A DNA stretch of 19,089 nt from the NCBI GenBank assembly GCA_026770615.1, contig MU631424.1, forward strand, positions 147,095 to 166,183, read 5' to 3'. Numbering within the stretch: position 1 is the first letter of the stretch; each line of letters opens with the position of its first letter. Positions 1-7,882 of the stretch are shown one piece after another. Source of the DNA: Pavlovales sp. CCMP2436. Its lineage: Eukaryota > Haptophyta > Pavlovophyceae > Pavlovales. A program made the translations under genes and the position numbers. The notes under the pieces were generated by a model. It saw nothing but the letters and a program-made list of their open reading frames with translations. It was not told the DNA's origin and ran no database searches.

Positions 1-87
1 CGGGGCGTGGGGGCCGGGGCGCATACACTCGCACCCTTTGGTGTGAGTGCTGGTGCATGAGGGTTTGGGTCGATCGCTCGACCTCAG

Positions 88-165
88 CCTGACGTCGACC
101 AAGCCAATGACTGAACAACACCTGTTGAACCATGCTGAGCCGCTAATATATATACATATATATAC
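88..165 (+). repeat. Dispersed repeat R1, partial copy with TA-rich tail
   Basis: This stretch shares the core AACACCTGTTGAACCATGCT and the end GAGCCGCTA plus a TA-rich tail with 6151-6268 (same strand) and with two head-to-tail copies at 7137-7323 (opposite strand). The left part seen at 6151, rich in CCACCA triplets, is missing here, so this is a truncated copy. The rest of 1-950 contains no reading frame with protein-like features and no other repeat that I can recognise. Confidence 0.75.
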
Positions 166-956
166 CTAGTCGGTCCTGCACCCCTGACCTGCGACTACTT
201 AATCAGGGGTATTCGCCAAGCTATAGCCGATGAACTGCGCAGCTGGGACCCAAGGTCACCGTCGTTCATTGCCTTAGACGTCACGGCATGGGGATACCCA
301 CTTTGACATATTAGCCAGTATTCAATCAGATTGATGATGCGGCATGCCGTTGACCCGTTGTTATAATTTACTGAAATCACACACAAGAAACAAAAATTCC
401 AGCATGCATGGAGGCCGAATTCAGCCATGTGGGCGCACATGCCAGCAGCGTTTGTCGCACGCCACGCCGGGGATATTCATAGTTCGCCGCATATTCTGAG
501 TGTGCATGAGGTAGCCTACTTTCCCTTAGATGTGTCTGTGTCACCTCTGGTGCAGCCCTAAAAGAGGGACTTAGTCACCATCCTAATCCTATTGTCATAA
601 GTTAGTTACCTGGCCAAATCAAACTACTACGCGAATAGGATATGTCACTTTAATTAGCGTTAGCATTTCCTCATATTGATTTAGTTATTGTGCACGCTCA
701 GCGATGAAATGAGGCTTTTTATTGCTATTGGCCTCTTGCAAGATTATAACTTAGTTACATTCCAAGTCTCAGCTCGGGAGGATAAAATAATTCGAAGACC
801 TCGAGCCTCAAAGCAGATGTTCACCCGGGCAGCTAGACATATTCGCTTAATACCATCAACTATTAAATACGGTGGGGCCGCACTTGCCAGAAACATCTGC
901 CAAAGTAACCAAACTTAAATCGCCAAAGTTGATAAGTTACAGAATGTGCCCTGCAC

Positions 957-1739
957 TCATTGGAATGATGGACCGGGGATGGACTTGCCCGAGGCCTTGT
1001 TGACGTCGTCGAGCCCCTGCAGCGTGAGGAAGACCACGCGCATCGACTGGCTCAGGACCGCCTTCTCCATCGCCGTCATTGGCGGCGCGTCGCCGTTCCC
1101 CCCCTCGCCGCCGCCCTCGCCGCCGCTGGCGCTGCGGCGCATGAGATCCTCGAGCTTTAGCGTCTGCAGCGTCCAGCCGCCGCGCTTGGCGTTGACAACG
1201 TCGTACACGAACGTGTTAAACTTGGCGCGGATATCGGCCGGCAACGACTCGCCCACGACCGCCGCGGCCGCGCACGGATGGTAGGCCTGCTGCAGGGCCA
1301 TGTAGACTAGCACTACCCACAGCGTTCTAAGGTCCACCTCCTCCTGCATAAGAGGCCGACCCGCCGTCAGCGCGGGCGTCAGGGACAGCTCCAGCTGGAG
1401 CGCAGGGATGGTGAAGCCCCGCTCGTAGCCCGCCGTAGCCGCCGCAATGAACAGTCGCAGCGTGCTCACGTAGCCAGTAGCGAGCTCCGTGCAGGTGAGC
1501 ACGAAGGTCCGCTCCAGCATGGCCGCCACGCCAGCGCTCGTGGTGGCGTCTAGGTAAGGCTCGACGCTTTCGCCCTCGGCACCCTCGTCCTTCTCGGCGG
1601 CTATAGTAACCTCACGGAACGGCGCCGGGCGCCCGGCCGGTAGCCTCATGCCTGACACCAGGCCCCAACGACCGCCATTGGGCACGACAAAGCCGCGGCT
1701 GCTGGCGCACGCCGAGGCGAACACGAGGAGCTTCAGCAT
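957..1739 (-). CDS. Putative plastid-targeted protein of unknown function
   Basis: A single uninterrupted GC-rich frame of 260 residues if read from the second Met. I prefer that start over the one at 1781 because it puts a signal-peptide-like stretch (MLKLLVFASACASSRGF) at the N-terminus. In algae with red secondary plastids a signal peptide followed by a Phe at the cleavage site and a basic, Ser/Gly/Pro-rich transit peptide is the usual bipartite plastid address, and VVPNGGRWGLVSG downstream of the Phe fits this. An acidic stretch (EKDEGAEGESVEPYLD) is followed by a mostly helical body of about 150 residues with alternating Leu/Ala-rich segments, and a Gly/Glu/Asn linker (GGEGGGEGGNGD) precedes a last amphipathic helix. 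I do not recognise the family. It is transcribed divergently from the crotonase gene, sharing about 580 bp of upstream DNA. Reality of the gene is likely; plastid targeting is an inference from the N-terminus only. Confidence 0.7.
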   Translation of the reverse strand: MLKLLVFASACASSRGFVVPNGGRWGLVSGMRLPAGRPAPFREVTIAAEKDEGAEGESVEPYLDATTSAGVAAMLERTFVLTCTELATGYVSTLRLFIAAATAGYERGFTIPALQLELSLTPALTAGRPLMQEEVDLRTLWVVLVYMALQQAYHPCAAAAVVGESLPADIRAKFNTFVYDVVNAKRGGWTLQTLKLEDLMRRSASGGEGGGEGGNGDAPPMTAMEKAVLSQSMRVVFLTLQGLDDVNKASGKSIPGPSFQ

Positions 1740-2318
1740 GGCTACAGCAGAGGCGGCTCGGGTAGGAAGCCCCTGCCACAAGGACCAGGAGGCTAGCAGT
1801 CGAGACTCGAGAGCTCGATCAACAACTTGGAGGAGGCAGCGAGCTCTGGAGGCTTAGGCTTCGGGGTAACGTCGCAATGTCAAATTCTGAAAATGTCGAC
1901 AATCCCGTTCTCCGGGCCGGGGGCCCTCGCATAATTTTTTTTAATAAAAATGAAAATAAAATGAATAAATGAATGAATGAATGAATGAATAATGAACACG
2001 ATGGGTGATGGAAGCTGGAGCAGAAATTCACGCGTAAAATCGCGGATTCATTATTATCACAAATGTAACTATCTTTCTTTCCTTCTAATCCTGAGTGACC
2101 CACCGCGCGTGCGAAGCAGGGTCACGGCATACGATCCGTCCCTTGTTGGGCACCACCAGCATAGTTCGTCACGCCCTGCTCCCGTTGCCTCACACGTTCC
2201 GAGCGGGAGCAAGGGCCGTGGCGCCTGTTTTAAATAAAAGGCCCCGCCGCCGAGCCCACCGCCGAGCCCGACGGTCTCCGCCGCCAGCCCATCGCCAACA
2301 CCCACGCGCGCCAGCAGC
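1740..2318. promoter_or_regulatory. Shared upstream region of two divergent genes
   Basis: About 580 bp separate the two divergent start codons, so both promoters must lie here. A TATA-like TTTAAATAAAAGG at about 2229-2241 lies some 80 bp before the crotonase ATG. An A/T-rich block at about 1930-1960 precedes a microsatellite. No other gene was seen in the interval; the short frames present look like chance. Confidence 0.4.
1961..1994. repeat. ATGA tetranucleotide microsatellite
   Basis: Consecutive ATGA/ATAA units (ATGAATAAATGAATGAATGA and on) form a short tandem tract in the middle of the divergent intergenic region. Confidence 0.9.
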
Positions 2319-3176
2319 ATGGGAGAGAGCGCAGGGCCGGCCGTGCTCGTCGACGTGGGTGCCGACGATGTGGCGTGGATTACGCTCAACCGCCCGGCGA
2401 GCATGAACGCGCTGAGCGCTGAGATCGTCGCCGGGCTGCTCGACGCCGTCGACGCGATCTCGCAGTCGCGCGCCCGCGTCGTGGTCCTGACGGCCGCGGG
2501 ACCCGTGTTCTGCCCCGGCGGCTCGCTGACGGACGGCGGGGCCAGCAGCGGCTTCAGCGACGGCGGCGTGCTACCGCTCGAGACAGCCATCCGCAAGCTG
2601 CGCTTCTCGATGACAGTGGCGCAGCGCCTGCACGAGATGCCGCAGGTCACAATCTGCATGATCAACGGTGGGTGCGCGGGGGCCGGCCTCTCGCTTGCCT
2701 GCGCGTGCGACCTTCGCTACGCCGTGGCCAGTTCCAAGTTCTCCACAGCCTTTGTGAACGTGGGCCTGAGCGGCGACTTTGGATACAGCTACTTACTACC
2801 GCGCATTGTTGGACCTGCAAAGGCGCGCGAGATCTGCTTCACCGGCAGCAAGTTTGGCGCGGACGAGGCGTTGTCCATGGGCCTGGTTTCGAGCGTGGAG
2901 CGCGACCTGCCGGCACTGCGCGCACGCGTGGCCGCCCTGACCGCCAAGCTTGCGGGCGGCGCGCCCCTGGCGCTGCTGGCGATGAAGCGCAACCTTCTCG
3001 AGTCGGAGCGCCAGTCCCTCTCAGAGGCCCTGGACGCCGAGGCGGCACGGCACGCACAGTGCGGCGCACACCCGGACGCAGCAGAGGCGGGATTGGCCTT
3101 CCTCGAGAAGAGAAGGCCCGCATTCTCGGCCGACTCTCTGCGCGCGCTCCAGCCGTGGGAGCGCGCGAGGCTGTGA
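2319..3176 (+). CDS. Crotonase-family enoyl-CoA hydratase/isomerase, probably peroxisomal
   Basis: An intronless frame of 285 residues covering a whole crotonase domain. The NRPASMNALS motif (24-33) is the usual N-terminal signature. FCPGGSL (64-70) and GGCAGAGLSLA (117-127) form the CoA-binding oxyanion hole, with the conserved ACDLRYA after it. The rat hydratase catalytic Glu of the GGGCEL motif is Ser here, and the second catalytic Glu is also absent. GLSGDFGYSYLLPR (149-162) instead carries an Asp (D153) in the place used by PaaG-like isomerases, so isomerase or epoxide/ring-type chemistry is as likely as simple hydration. EICFTGSKFGADEALSMGLV and a C-terminal helical trimerisation region follow. 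The last three residues, Ala-Arg-Leu, fit the PTS1 peroxisomal signal, suggesting a role in peroxisomal fatty acid or acyl-CoA breakdown. The start is chosen because homology begins soon after it and a TATA-like box lies upstream. Family assignment is firm; substrate and location are inferred. Confidence 0.93.
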   Translation: MGESAGPAVLVDVGADDVAWITLNRPASMNALSAEIVAGLLDAVDAISQSRARVVVLTAAGPVFCPGGSLTDGGASSGFSDGGVLPLETAIRKLRFSMTVAQRLHEMPQVTICMINGGCAGAGLSLACACDLRYAVASSKFSTAFVNVGLSGDFGYSYLLPRIVGPAKAREICFTGSKFGADEALSMGLVSSVERDLPALRARVAALTAKLAGGAPLALLAMKRNLLESERQSLSEALDAEAARHAQCGAHPDAAEAGLAFLEKRRPAFSADSLRALQPWERARL

Positions 3177-3567
3177 GCTCGGAGCCGGATGGGTGTGTCA
3201 CGCCGGTCAATTCTCATGTGCACTGCTTTAGCGGGAGGCTGTTCCAAAGTGTGACTAACTAGTTATTAAACTAAAAAATCTTTAATTAAAAAAATAGATT
3301 CGCTCGAAGTCGGCTCCCGCCCACCCACCCCCGCCGCATGCGCAGGCGTTAAGACTTACTTCAGCGTGAGTTGTGACTCGGCCAAACTATATCAAGTATT
3401 GCAGGAGCAAATAGTTTATAGGGGCCGGCCTTGGACCCGCCGACTCGATAGCAAGATCTGTTTCTCGAGAGAGCGCTCGTCCGAGTGAGCGCGGCCGAGA
3501 GAGATCATACTGGCTACTGCCAGGTCGGCCAGATTCAGCAGATGAGGTTCCAGGCGTGCGGCCGTGC
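3177..3567. other. Intergenic stretch between convergent genes
   Basis: This region holds the 3' ends of the crotonase gene and of the COQ9-like gene. It has an A/T-rich stretch at about 3260-3300, probably 3' untranslated or polyadenylation sequence, and a C-rich stretch near 3318-3335. I see no further gene or repeat. Confidence 0.5.
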
Positions 3568-4493
3568 TCAGCGGCGATTCCCCAGTGACATCATAACGCC
3601 GAGGAACAGCCGGGAGTGCACCGCCGCGTGCGCCATCTCCGTCTCGAGCCACTGGAGCGAGAGCGCGCCGCGCTCGAGCCCGGCGCAGAGCTTGTCCACG
3701 TACCCGTACGCCTGCGATAAGTCGGGCTCCCCGCCCACTTTAAAGGAGCCAGGCCCCTGCGCACTGTCTGCCACCACGTGCAGCTCAGCAAGGCCGTACG
3801 CGGCGCCGATCGCCGCACGCCGGGCGCAGATGGTCGGTGCCACGACCCCGAGCTCGCTAGTGGGCCGGCTCGCCGTTCCCGCAGCCGCGTCGCCGCTGGC
3901 TGGTGCGTAGGGCACCCTTTCTGAGTGCGCAAACTCGTCGAGTAGCCCTGCCAGGGCTGCGGCCCTCAGCACTGTAGCGGGCGCGTGCGTAGGCAGCGCC
4001 TGGAGCGCGACGGCCTGTGCCCACGTGGAGGCGTACGGCTCTAGGTAGGAGAGTCGCAGCTTCATTGCCACGCTCAGCCGTTCCGCGACGGTGGAGCTGG
4101 CGCGAGGAGCGGCAGCGCGGAGGGGTAGGCAAGCAGAGGGCCGCGGGTGAGGCTGATCGGAGTGGGCGTTGGCAGGGCGGCGGCGCGCGCGCGCATGCGA
4201 TGCACGCACCCAGTCTCACCCTCGCCCAGCTGCTGGAGCCGCTCACTTAAGCGCGTGTCGGCCGACTGCTGGAAGTGCGCGACGAGCTCGGCGCCTCCAC
4301 CACTGACGAGCGCGTGCGCGGACGGGGACAGCCCGAGCTCCGCTGCGCCCGCGGCCAGTGCGTGCGTGGACCAGCCGTGGGCGGGCACGTGCTTGAGAGC
4401 TGCTGCGAGGATGGCCCCGTGACGCGCCCTCTCGCCGCTCCCGGCAGTGGCTGTGCTCAGTCGCCGCGCAGCAAGCCGCATAATTTGCGCCAT
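3568..4493 (-). CDS. COQ9: COQ9-like ubiquinone biosynthesis protein, two exons
   Basis: Two frames on the minus strand together cover the COQ9 family. Exon 1 (4493 to about 4210-4220) starts with a basic presequence (MAQIMRLAARRLSTATAG), typical of mitochondrial import. The TetR-like helix-turn-helix region follows: ILAAALKHVPAHGWSTHALA and AAELGLSPSAHALVSGGG, then AELVAHFQQ. Exon 2 (about 4096 to 3568) carries the lipid-binding C-terminal domain: RLSYLEPYASTWAQAVALQA, LAGLLDEFAHSE, then AIGAAYGLAELHVVADSAQG and a DLSQAYGYVDKL segment matching the family end. The intron is about 110-125 bp. A donor GT at 4219 or 4209 and the acceptor AG at 4098-4097 are candidates; the 4209 donor keeps the frame. 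In other eukaryotes COQ9 binds polyprenyl intermediates and presents them to the COQ7 hydroxylase at the mitochondrial inner membrane. The gene is convergent with the crotonase gene. Family call is strong; splice sites are tentative. Confidence 0.85.
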
Positions 4494-4635
4494 GGATTCG
4501 GCGCGTGCACGGCACAGGCTTGGGGGCGATGTAGGGCTCGCACGGCAGCCTGCGCGCGCGAGGAGAAAGAGAGGATATCCCGTTTCCGGCAACTCGCGCG
4601 ATCGGGAGACTTGCTTTAAAACATCAGGCCGGAGG

Positions 4636-4822
4636 GCGGGGGTGACACCTGTTTGGGGGCGGGGGTCTGAGTGACACCTGTTTGCCCGGAGGGCGGGGGT
4701 CTGGGGTCGGAGCCCTCAGAATGGGAAGAAAACAGCCCGCCGCAGGCATGGGGGAGTCTGGGGGGGCTTCAAAGCCCGCCGCGGGCGTGTAGGGGTCTGG
4801 GGGGGGCGAAGCCCCCCGGGAT
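4636..4822. repeat. G-rich low-complexity stretch with short direct repeats
   Basis: GTGACACCTGTTTG occurs twice about 30 bp apart near 4640-4685, interleaved with repeated GGCGGGGGTCTG units, and the stretch continues with further GGGGGTCTGGGG runs to about 4820. It is low-complexity DNA without a convincing reading frame. From here to 5000 nothing else is recognisable. Confidence 0.6.
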
Positions 4823-5012
4823 ATTTAAAAATCAAGGCGACTCATATCTATCTTGGAACAAGGGAGTATACATATGTATCTTATGAAACATGTATTAATC
4901 GAGGTCTTGTGCTGGTAGAGCCCCAAAGATCTCCCTAAAAGTAGAATTTGACGTGCAACAACTTTGTTTATATTTTGCGATCAGTACAGTCCTGAACCGG
5001 TTCGGGAGGGAT

Positions 5013-5309
5013 TCACCGTCGGGGGTCCTGCCAGGGTCCTGCCGACGGCGCGCGTGAGGTCCATCTCACTCTCGCCTCTCCCGATTCCTCGCGCGAGGCG
5101 ATGGAGACGTGCAACTCCATCCCATTCGCCTTGATGGAGAGGTCAGAGCAACCGTTGCTCTTGACCAACTTCACCACCTGCTTCAAGAGCAGGAGCGCGC
5201 CAAGGTTGTGCACCCTTGCCACTTGCGTCGCCGTGCGAGTCGCGTGCTCGACATGGCGGAATGTGGCATCTCCGATAGGCCCTGCGAGCATTTTGTTCTC
5301 GCGCCACAC
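5013..5309 (-). CDS. Short protein-like reading frame, probable gene remnant
   Basis: A 98-residue minus-strand frame with a balanced, protein-like composition. It contains ATFRHVEHATRTATQVARVH, a Leu/Val/Lys helix (ALLLLKQVVKLVKSNGCSDL) and a strand-like segment ending in MELHVSIASR. It has no recognisable motif or family. It sits between low-complexity DNA and a dispersed repeat, so a captured exon or a fragment of an unknown mobile element is more likely than a complete gene. A chance frame cannot be excluded. Confidence 0.3.
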   Translation of the reverse strand: MWRENKMLAGPIGDATFRHVEHATRTATQVARVHNLGALLLLKQVVKLVKSNGCSDLSIKANGMELHVSIASREESGEARVRWTSRAPSAGPWQDPRR

Positions 5310-5339
5310 GGATCGGGCGCGCTTGACATTCTAACTTAC

Positions 5340-5535
5340 TTAGTTGCACTTGATTTACTACATACCCCACGCACCAAAACTCACAAATTTTGATAAATGT
5401 ATAAAGTAGAGCCCTCCGAGACGAATTCAGCAAGCATAGAGCGAGCTCTGTCTTCAATTATTGAGGCCCACTGTGCACAGGATGGTCGTCCCCCACTTGC
5501 GGTCTAACAGGGGGCGGTGACCGAAGCCAGAGCCA
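5340..5535 (+). repeat. Dispersed repeat R3, copy 1
   Basis: This roughly 195-bp segment is present again in inverted orientation at 18904-19089. Well-matched blocks include GAGCGAGCTCTGTCTTCAAT, GGATGGTCGTCCCCC, the AAAACTCACAAATTT tract and GGTGACCGAAGCCA. The copies differ by substitutions and small indels. One edge is the sharp transition after GAAGCCAGAGCC at 5535, where the next element begins. I see no coding potential and no clear terminal inverted repeats. It could be a non-autonomous element or a retroelement end. Confidence 0.85.
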
Positions 5536-5810
5536 CTTTTGATGTTATTATGTTATGATGCCACTTCTACCGCCCGGGGCGCACTTTTTGCGTCCAGGTG
5601 GCCCCGGGTGTCAGCGTCTGAGCGTCACTATGTCGAGATCCAGCGTCACCTTGCGGTAGTACCAAAGCGCCGACAGAGCTCCGAAGAAGGCGATTTCGTT
5701 TCTGGTTTGGTCGAAGATAGGTTCCACTGCGGTGTCTCGCCCCACGTAGCGGCGCAGTCCACATTGCGCCGCATGACAGTGTAAGTCATCGGGTAGCCCA
5801 ATTGCAGTGC
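5536..5810 (-). mobile_element. 3' end of a non-LTR retrotransposon (family L2), copy 1
   Basis: On the minus strand a coding tail ends at the TGA at 5613-5611. Its last residues are ALSALWYYRKVTLDLDIVTL, preceded by VEPIFDQTRNEIAFFG. The second copy at 7925-8430 has the same tail (ALSVLWYHRKVTLKLNRVTL), and there it follows a recognisable LINE C-terminal domain. After the stop both copies share the same roughly 65-bp 3' untranslated sequence and end in a short ATAATATTAT-type tract, as many LINEs do. This copy is severely 5'-truncated, with only about 60 codons left. The frame of the part upstream of about 5720 is ambiguous. Confidence 0.65.
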
Positions 5811-5849
5811 CGGATCACGCACGTTTTGATGACCCTGTAAATAACTATA

Positions 5850-6089
5850 TAAACCATCCTTGCCCGCGCGCGCTCGCTGCACACGCAGACTGCGCGCGCG
5901 GCCACTGGTGCCCGAGGTGCACCTTGGTTCCAGCGCACCGGCCACTCGGCAAACGGGCCCGAGGACGCCCCTGCGCACGCGGACGGCGCGTACCGTGACG
6001 ACAACTGGTGCAGCTACAATGCCGACCGGGGCGCACGCCTCGGCCGCGGTGGCCGCGGCGGCCGCGGCGGACAGGGCACACGCACCTAA
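5850..6089 (+). CDS. RGG-box C-terminal reading frame without a start codon
   Basis: An open plus-strand frame of about 80 codons lacks an ATG and ends at the TAA at 6087-6089. Its C-terminus is GAYRDDNWCSYNADRGARLG followed by RGGRGGRGGQGTRT, a classic arginine/glycine RNA-binding tail; upstream is GAPWFQRTGHSANGPEDA. A possible splice acceptor CACACGCAG precedes the frame near 5880. RGG tails occur in RNA-binding host proteins and in nucleocapsid-like ORF1 proteins of retroelements; the setting among element fragments makes the second possible. The tail itself is GC-repeat-driven, so chance is a real alternative. Confidence 0.3.
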
Positions 6090-6150
6090 ATGGACGTGAG
6101 CCTTGTGTGTGGGGGGGGGAGGGGGGTGGACCTGTGGCAATTGCTACGAG

Positions 6151-6268
6151 TTCACCACCAATCTCACCTCTACCACCACCATCCCTGCTGCCAGGACTAA
6201 CGTCTGACGTCAACCAAGTCAGCGAGTGAACAACACCTGTTGAACCATGCTGAGCCGCTATATATATT
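6151..6268 (+). repeat. Dispersed repeat R1, longest single copy
   Basis: The copy starts with a CACC-rich part (TCACCTCTACCACCACCATC), continues through GACTAACGTCTGACGTCAAC and GAGTGAACAACACCTGTTGA, and ends GCTGAGCCGC followed by a TA tail. The same order, in reverse complement, makes up the 187-bp insertion at 7137-7323. Read on the minus strand it opens with GGCTCAGCATGG, which resembles a tRNA-type A box. Confidence 0.8.
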
Positions 6269-6300
6269 AATGTAGGGGGGTTCGGGCTGGCGGTACGTTT
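6263..6300 (+). repeat. 38-bp exact repeat R4, copy 1
   Basis: The 38 bases here, with core GTAGGGGGGTTCGGGCTGGC, are identical to 7883-7920. In both places they follow sequence related to the R1 end (GAACC, GTGCT or ATGCTGAG). The first bases overlap the R1 tail. Confidence 0.9.
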
Positions 6301-6383
6301 AAAGTTCAAGTCAGGCTGAATTTAGCGCTCCGACGCAGGCTCCTACGCGCTACGCCGAAGTGGGGAGCTGGTGGAAGTGGCCG

Positions 6384-6384
<1 letters not shown>

Positions 6385-6430
<46 letters not shown>
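6385..6430. repeat. (TA)n microsatellite, about 23 units
   Basis: A pure TA tract directly follows GTGGCCGC, much as the R1 copies carry TA tails after GAGCCGC. It may be an expanded tail of a decayed R1 copy. Confidence 0.95.
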
Positions 6431-6435
<5 letters not shown>

Positions 6436-6440
6436 ACTAG

Positions 6441-6491
6441 CGCTTCCCCGAGCAGATGCAGCTCATGATCGTGTGCGGCAAAAACGAAAAG
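6441..6491 (+). CDS. Candidate internal exon, glycosyltransferase 28-like fragment
   Basis: A 17-codon open segment lies between a plausible acceptor (CTAACTAG) and a good donor (AAAAG then GTGAGC at 6492). It reads RFPEQMQLMIVCGKNEK. The pattern of a hydrophobic strand followed by VCGKNEK resembles the C-terminal nucleotide-sugar domain of GT28 enzymes such as MGDG synthase, where a very similar strand-loop occurs. No neighbouring exon was found: a (TA)n tract precedes it and repeats follow. If real, it is an orphan exon of a disrupted gene. The match is short and the call is weak. Confidence 0.25.
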
Positions 6492-7091
6492 GTGAGCCCA
6501 GTTTTTGTTTTTGATTCTGTTTCTATTTTATTGGTTTCTGTTTGTTTTGATTTGATTTGATAAAGTTAATAGTTATCGTCCTAAAATGTTGAGTATATAA
6601 CGCGAGTTCATTACTTTGCAATGTAATGGGTCACTCTAGATGACGTATAGCTAATTATTATCGCTGCATCATGGCCATATTCCGCTCTCTGCTCCGCTGC
6701 CATGTCTTACTCTTCGTCCCAGCTCGTTGTCTGTCGCCGCGGGGCTGCGGAGTAACGTGCACTTTCCCGCGTTGCATAGATGAGATCCTAATTCGAGCTG
6801 TAGCTGGGGCTCGAGAAAGTGCACAGCCTCGGACAGCCCATTCGACACCCACAAAATGATATGCCCGACAACAGTTATTGGATTATCACAATACAAGACG
6901 GGTCTCTCGCCTGCCCCGTACTGTCGCCTCGCTCTCGCCCGTGTCTTACTCCTAGATCTCTCGACCCCGCCCGCCATCCCAGTCTCATATATTTTATATT
7001 GTGAGGCTTCGCACTCTGGTGCGCGGCGTTTTTTTTCAGAACGACATGTGTGTGACGGGAAGGCGTGGCGAGCAGTCGGTGTGCTCACGCG
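6492..7091. other. Stretch without recognisable genes
   Basis: T-rich sequence up to about 6600, then moderately GC-rich DNA with only shadow-like reading frames. I found no domain, RNA gene or clear repeat here. Confidence 0.4.
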
Positions 7092-7508
7092 CGCAGACTG
7101 CTCTTACCCCACAAGAATACTAGAAGTACTTAGTTATATATATATATATATTAGCGGCTCAGCATGGTTCAAAAGGTGTTGTTCAGTCACTGGCTTGGTC
7201 TACGTCAGTTTTATATTGCGGCTCAGCATGGTTCAACCGGTGTTGTTCACTCACTGACTTGGTCGACGTCAGACGTTAGTCTTGGCAGCAGGGATGGTGG
7301 TGGTAGAGGTGAGGTTGGTGGTGAAGTGCTTAGTTACTAGTCAGTTAGCACACTTCATCCAGGTTTGCGCCAGAAGGGATGAGAGGCAATCATAGTTCTT
7401 CGCAGACTGCTCTTACCCCACGAGAATACTAGACGTACTTAGCTACTAGTTAGTTAGCACATTTCACCCAGGTTTGCGCCAGAAGGGATGAGAGGCTATC
7501 ATAGTTCT
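7092..7508. repeat. Two tandem copies of a ~110-bp repeat, first copy interrupted
   Basis: The unit runs from CGCAGACTGCTCTTACCCCA through ACTAG and GTACTTAG to CAGGTTTGCGCCAGAAGGGA and ATCATAGTTCTT. Copy 2 is continuous at about 7402-7508. Copy 1 is split into 7092-7136 and 7324-7401 by the insertion at 7137-7323. Apart from the insertion the copies differ by only a few bases. Confidence 0.85.
7137..7323 (-). mobile_element. Dimeric R1 insertion with target-site duplication
   Basis: A 187-bp insertion splits the first unit of the tandem repeat. It is flanked by AAGTACTTAGTTA (7124-7136) and AAGTGCTTAGTTA (7324-7336), a 13-bp duplication with one mismatch. It holds two head-to-tail R1 units on the minus strand: a short one (about 7137-7209, with the TA tract) and a longer one ending in GGT-rich sequence. 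Read on this strand each unit begins GCGGCTCAGCATGGTTCAA, like a pol III A box. TTGGTCGACGTC about 30 bp on is a weak B-box candidate. A SINE is the best guess; a non-autonomous element of another class is possible. Confidence 0.7.
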
Positions 7509-7698
7509 TTTAACGTCCCCCGACTTGCAGCCCGAAGGCGTACGGGCATGACATGGGAGGGTCAGCGCATCGGTCGTCTCATGTGCTATCTTACTCCCCG
7601 CGTCGTATCTCCGCCACGATCTTTGCTCGTCGTCGCATCACGCCGCCGCGTTCCTGCGCATAATTACAACAAAATATACACGCAAAAACCTCCGTATA
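7509..7698. other. Stretch without recognisable genes
   Basis: Begins with TTTTAACGTCCCCCGACTTG, a relative of the retroelement tail motif at 11081 and 18000, and then shows no supported feature. Small plus-strand frames here look random. Confidence 0.35.
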
Positions 7699-7862
7699 CA
7701 GGGTGTTGCGGGCAATAAGAAGCCGTGGTGTTAAGAATTTGAGCCTCATTTTTGCATTGTTTTATGTAAAGTAATCAAATTTAAGCATTGTTTGTATGTA
7801 ATTTGCTCAGAAGCTCAGCCTCAAGCTCAAAAGTCGCCCTTCTTATTGCCCGCGATCCCCTG
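7699..7862. mobile_element. MITE with ~24-bp terminal inverted repeats and TA target duplication
   Basis: The left end reads CAGGGTGTTGCGGGCAATAA then GAAG. The right end is its reverse complement apart from a few mismatches near the tip (CTTCTTATTGCCCGCGATCC then CCTG). TA lies immediately outside both ends (7697-7698 and 7863-7864). The total is 164 bp with an AT-rich, non-coding middle. GCATTGTTT(T/G)TATGTAA-like sequence occurs twice inside. Length, TIRs and TA duplication fit a non-autonomous Tc1/mariner-like element. Confidence 0.85.
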
Positions 7863-7882
7863 TAGCCTGAACCGTGCTATGT

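Noticed and set aside
688..918. Plus-strand 76-codon frame in the first kilobase
   Set aside because: No homology pattern, no nearby regulatory sequence and average intergenic composition; likely chance.
2069..2665. Long minus-strand frame opposite the crotonase gene
   Set aside because: Antisense shadow of GC-rich coding sequence; no domain, and it covers the crotonase start and promoter.
2672..3262. Second plus-strand and two minus-strand frames within the crotonase gene
   Set aside because: Arg/Pro/Gly-rich alternative frames typical of high third-position GC; the crotonase motifs are all in the 2319 frame.
3485..3910. Plus-strand frames over the COQ9-like gene
   Set aside because: Antisense to clear COQ9 exon 2 sequence; composition is biased.
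7137..7323. tRNA gene suggested by GCGGCTCAGCATGGTTCAA
   Set aside because: No cloverleaf can be drawn: there is no anticodon or T arm at the right spacing and no acceptor pairing. At most a tRNA-derived promoter.
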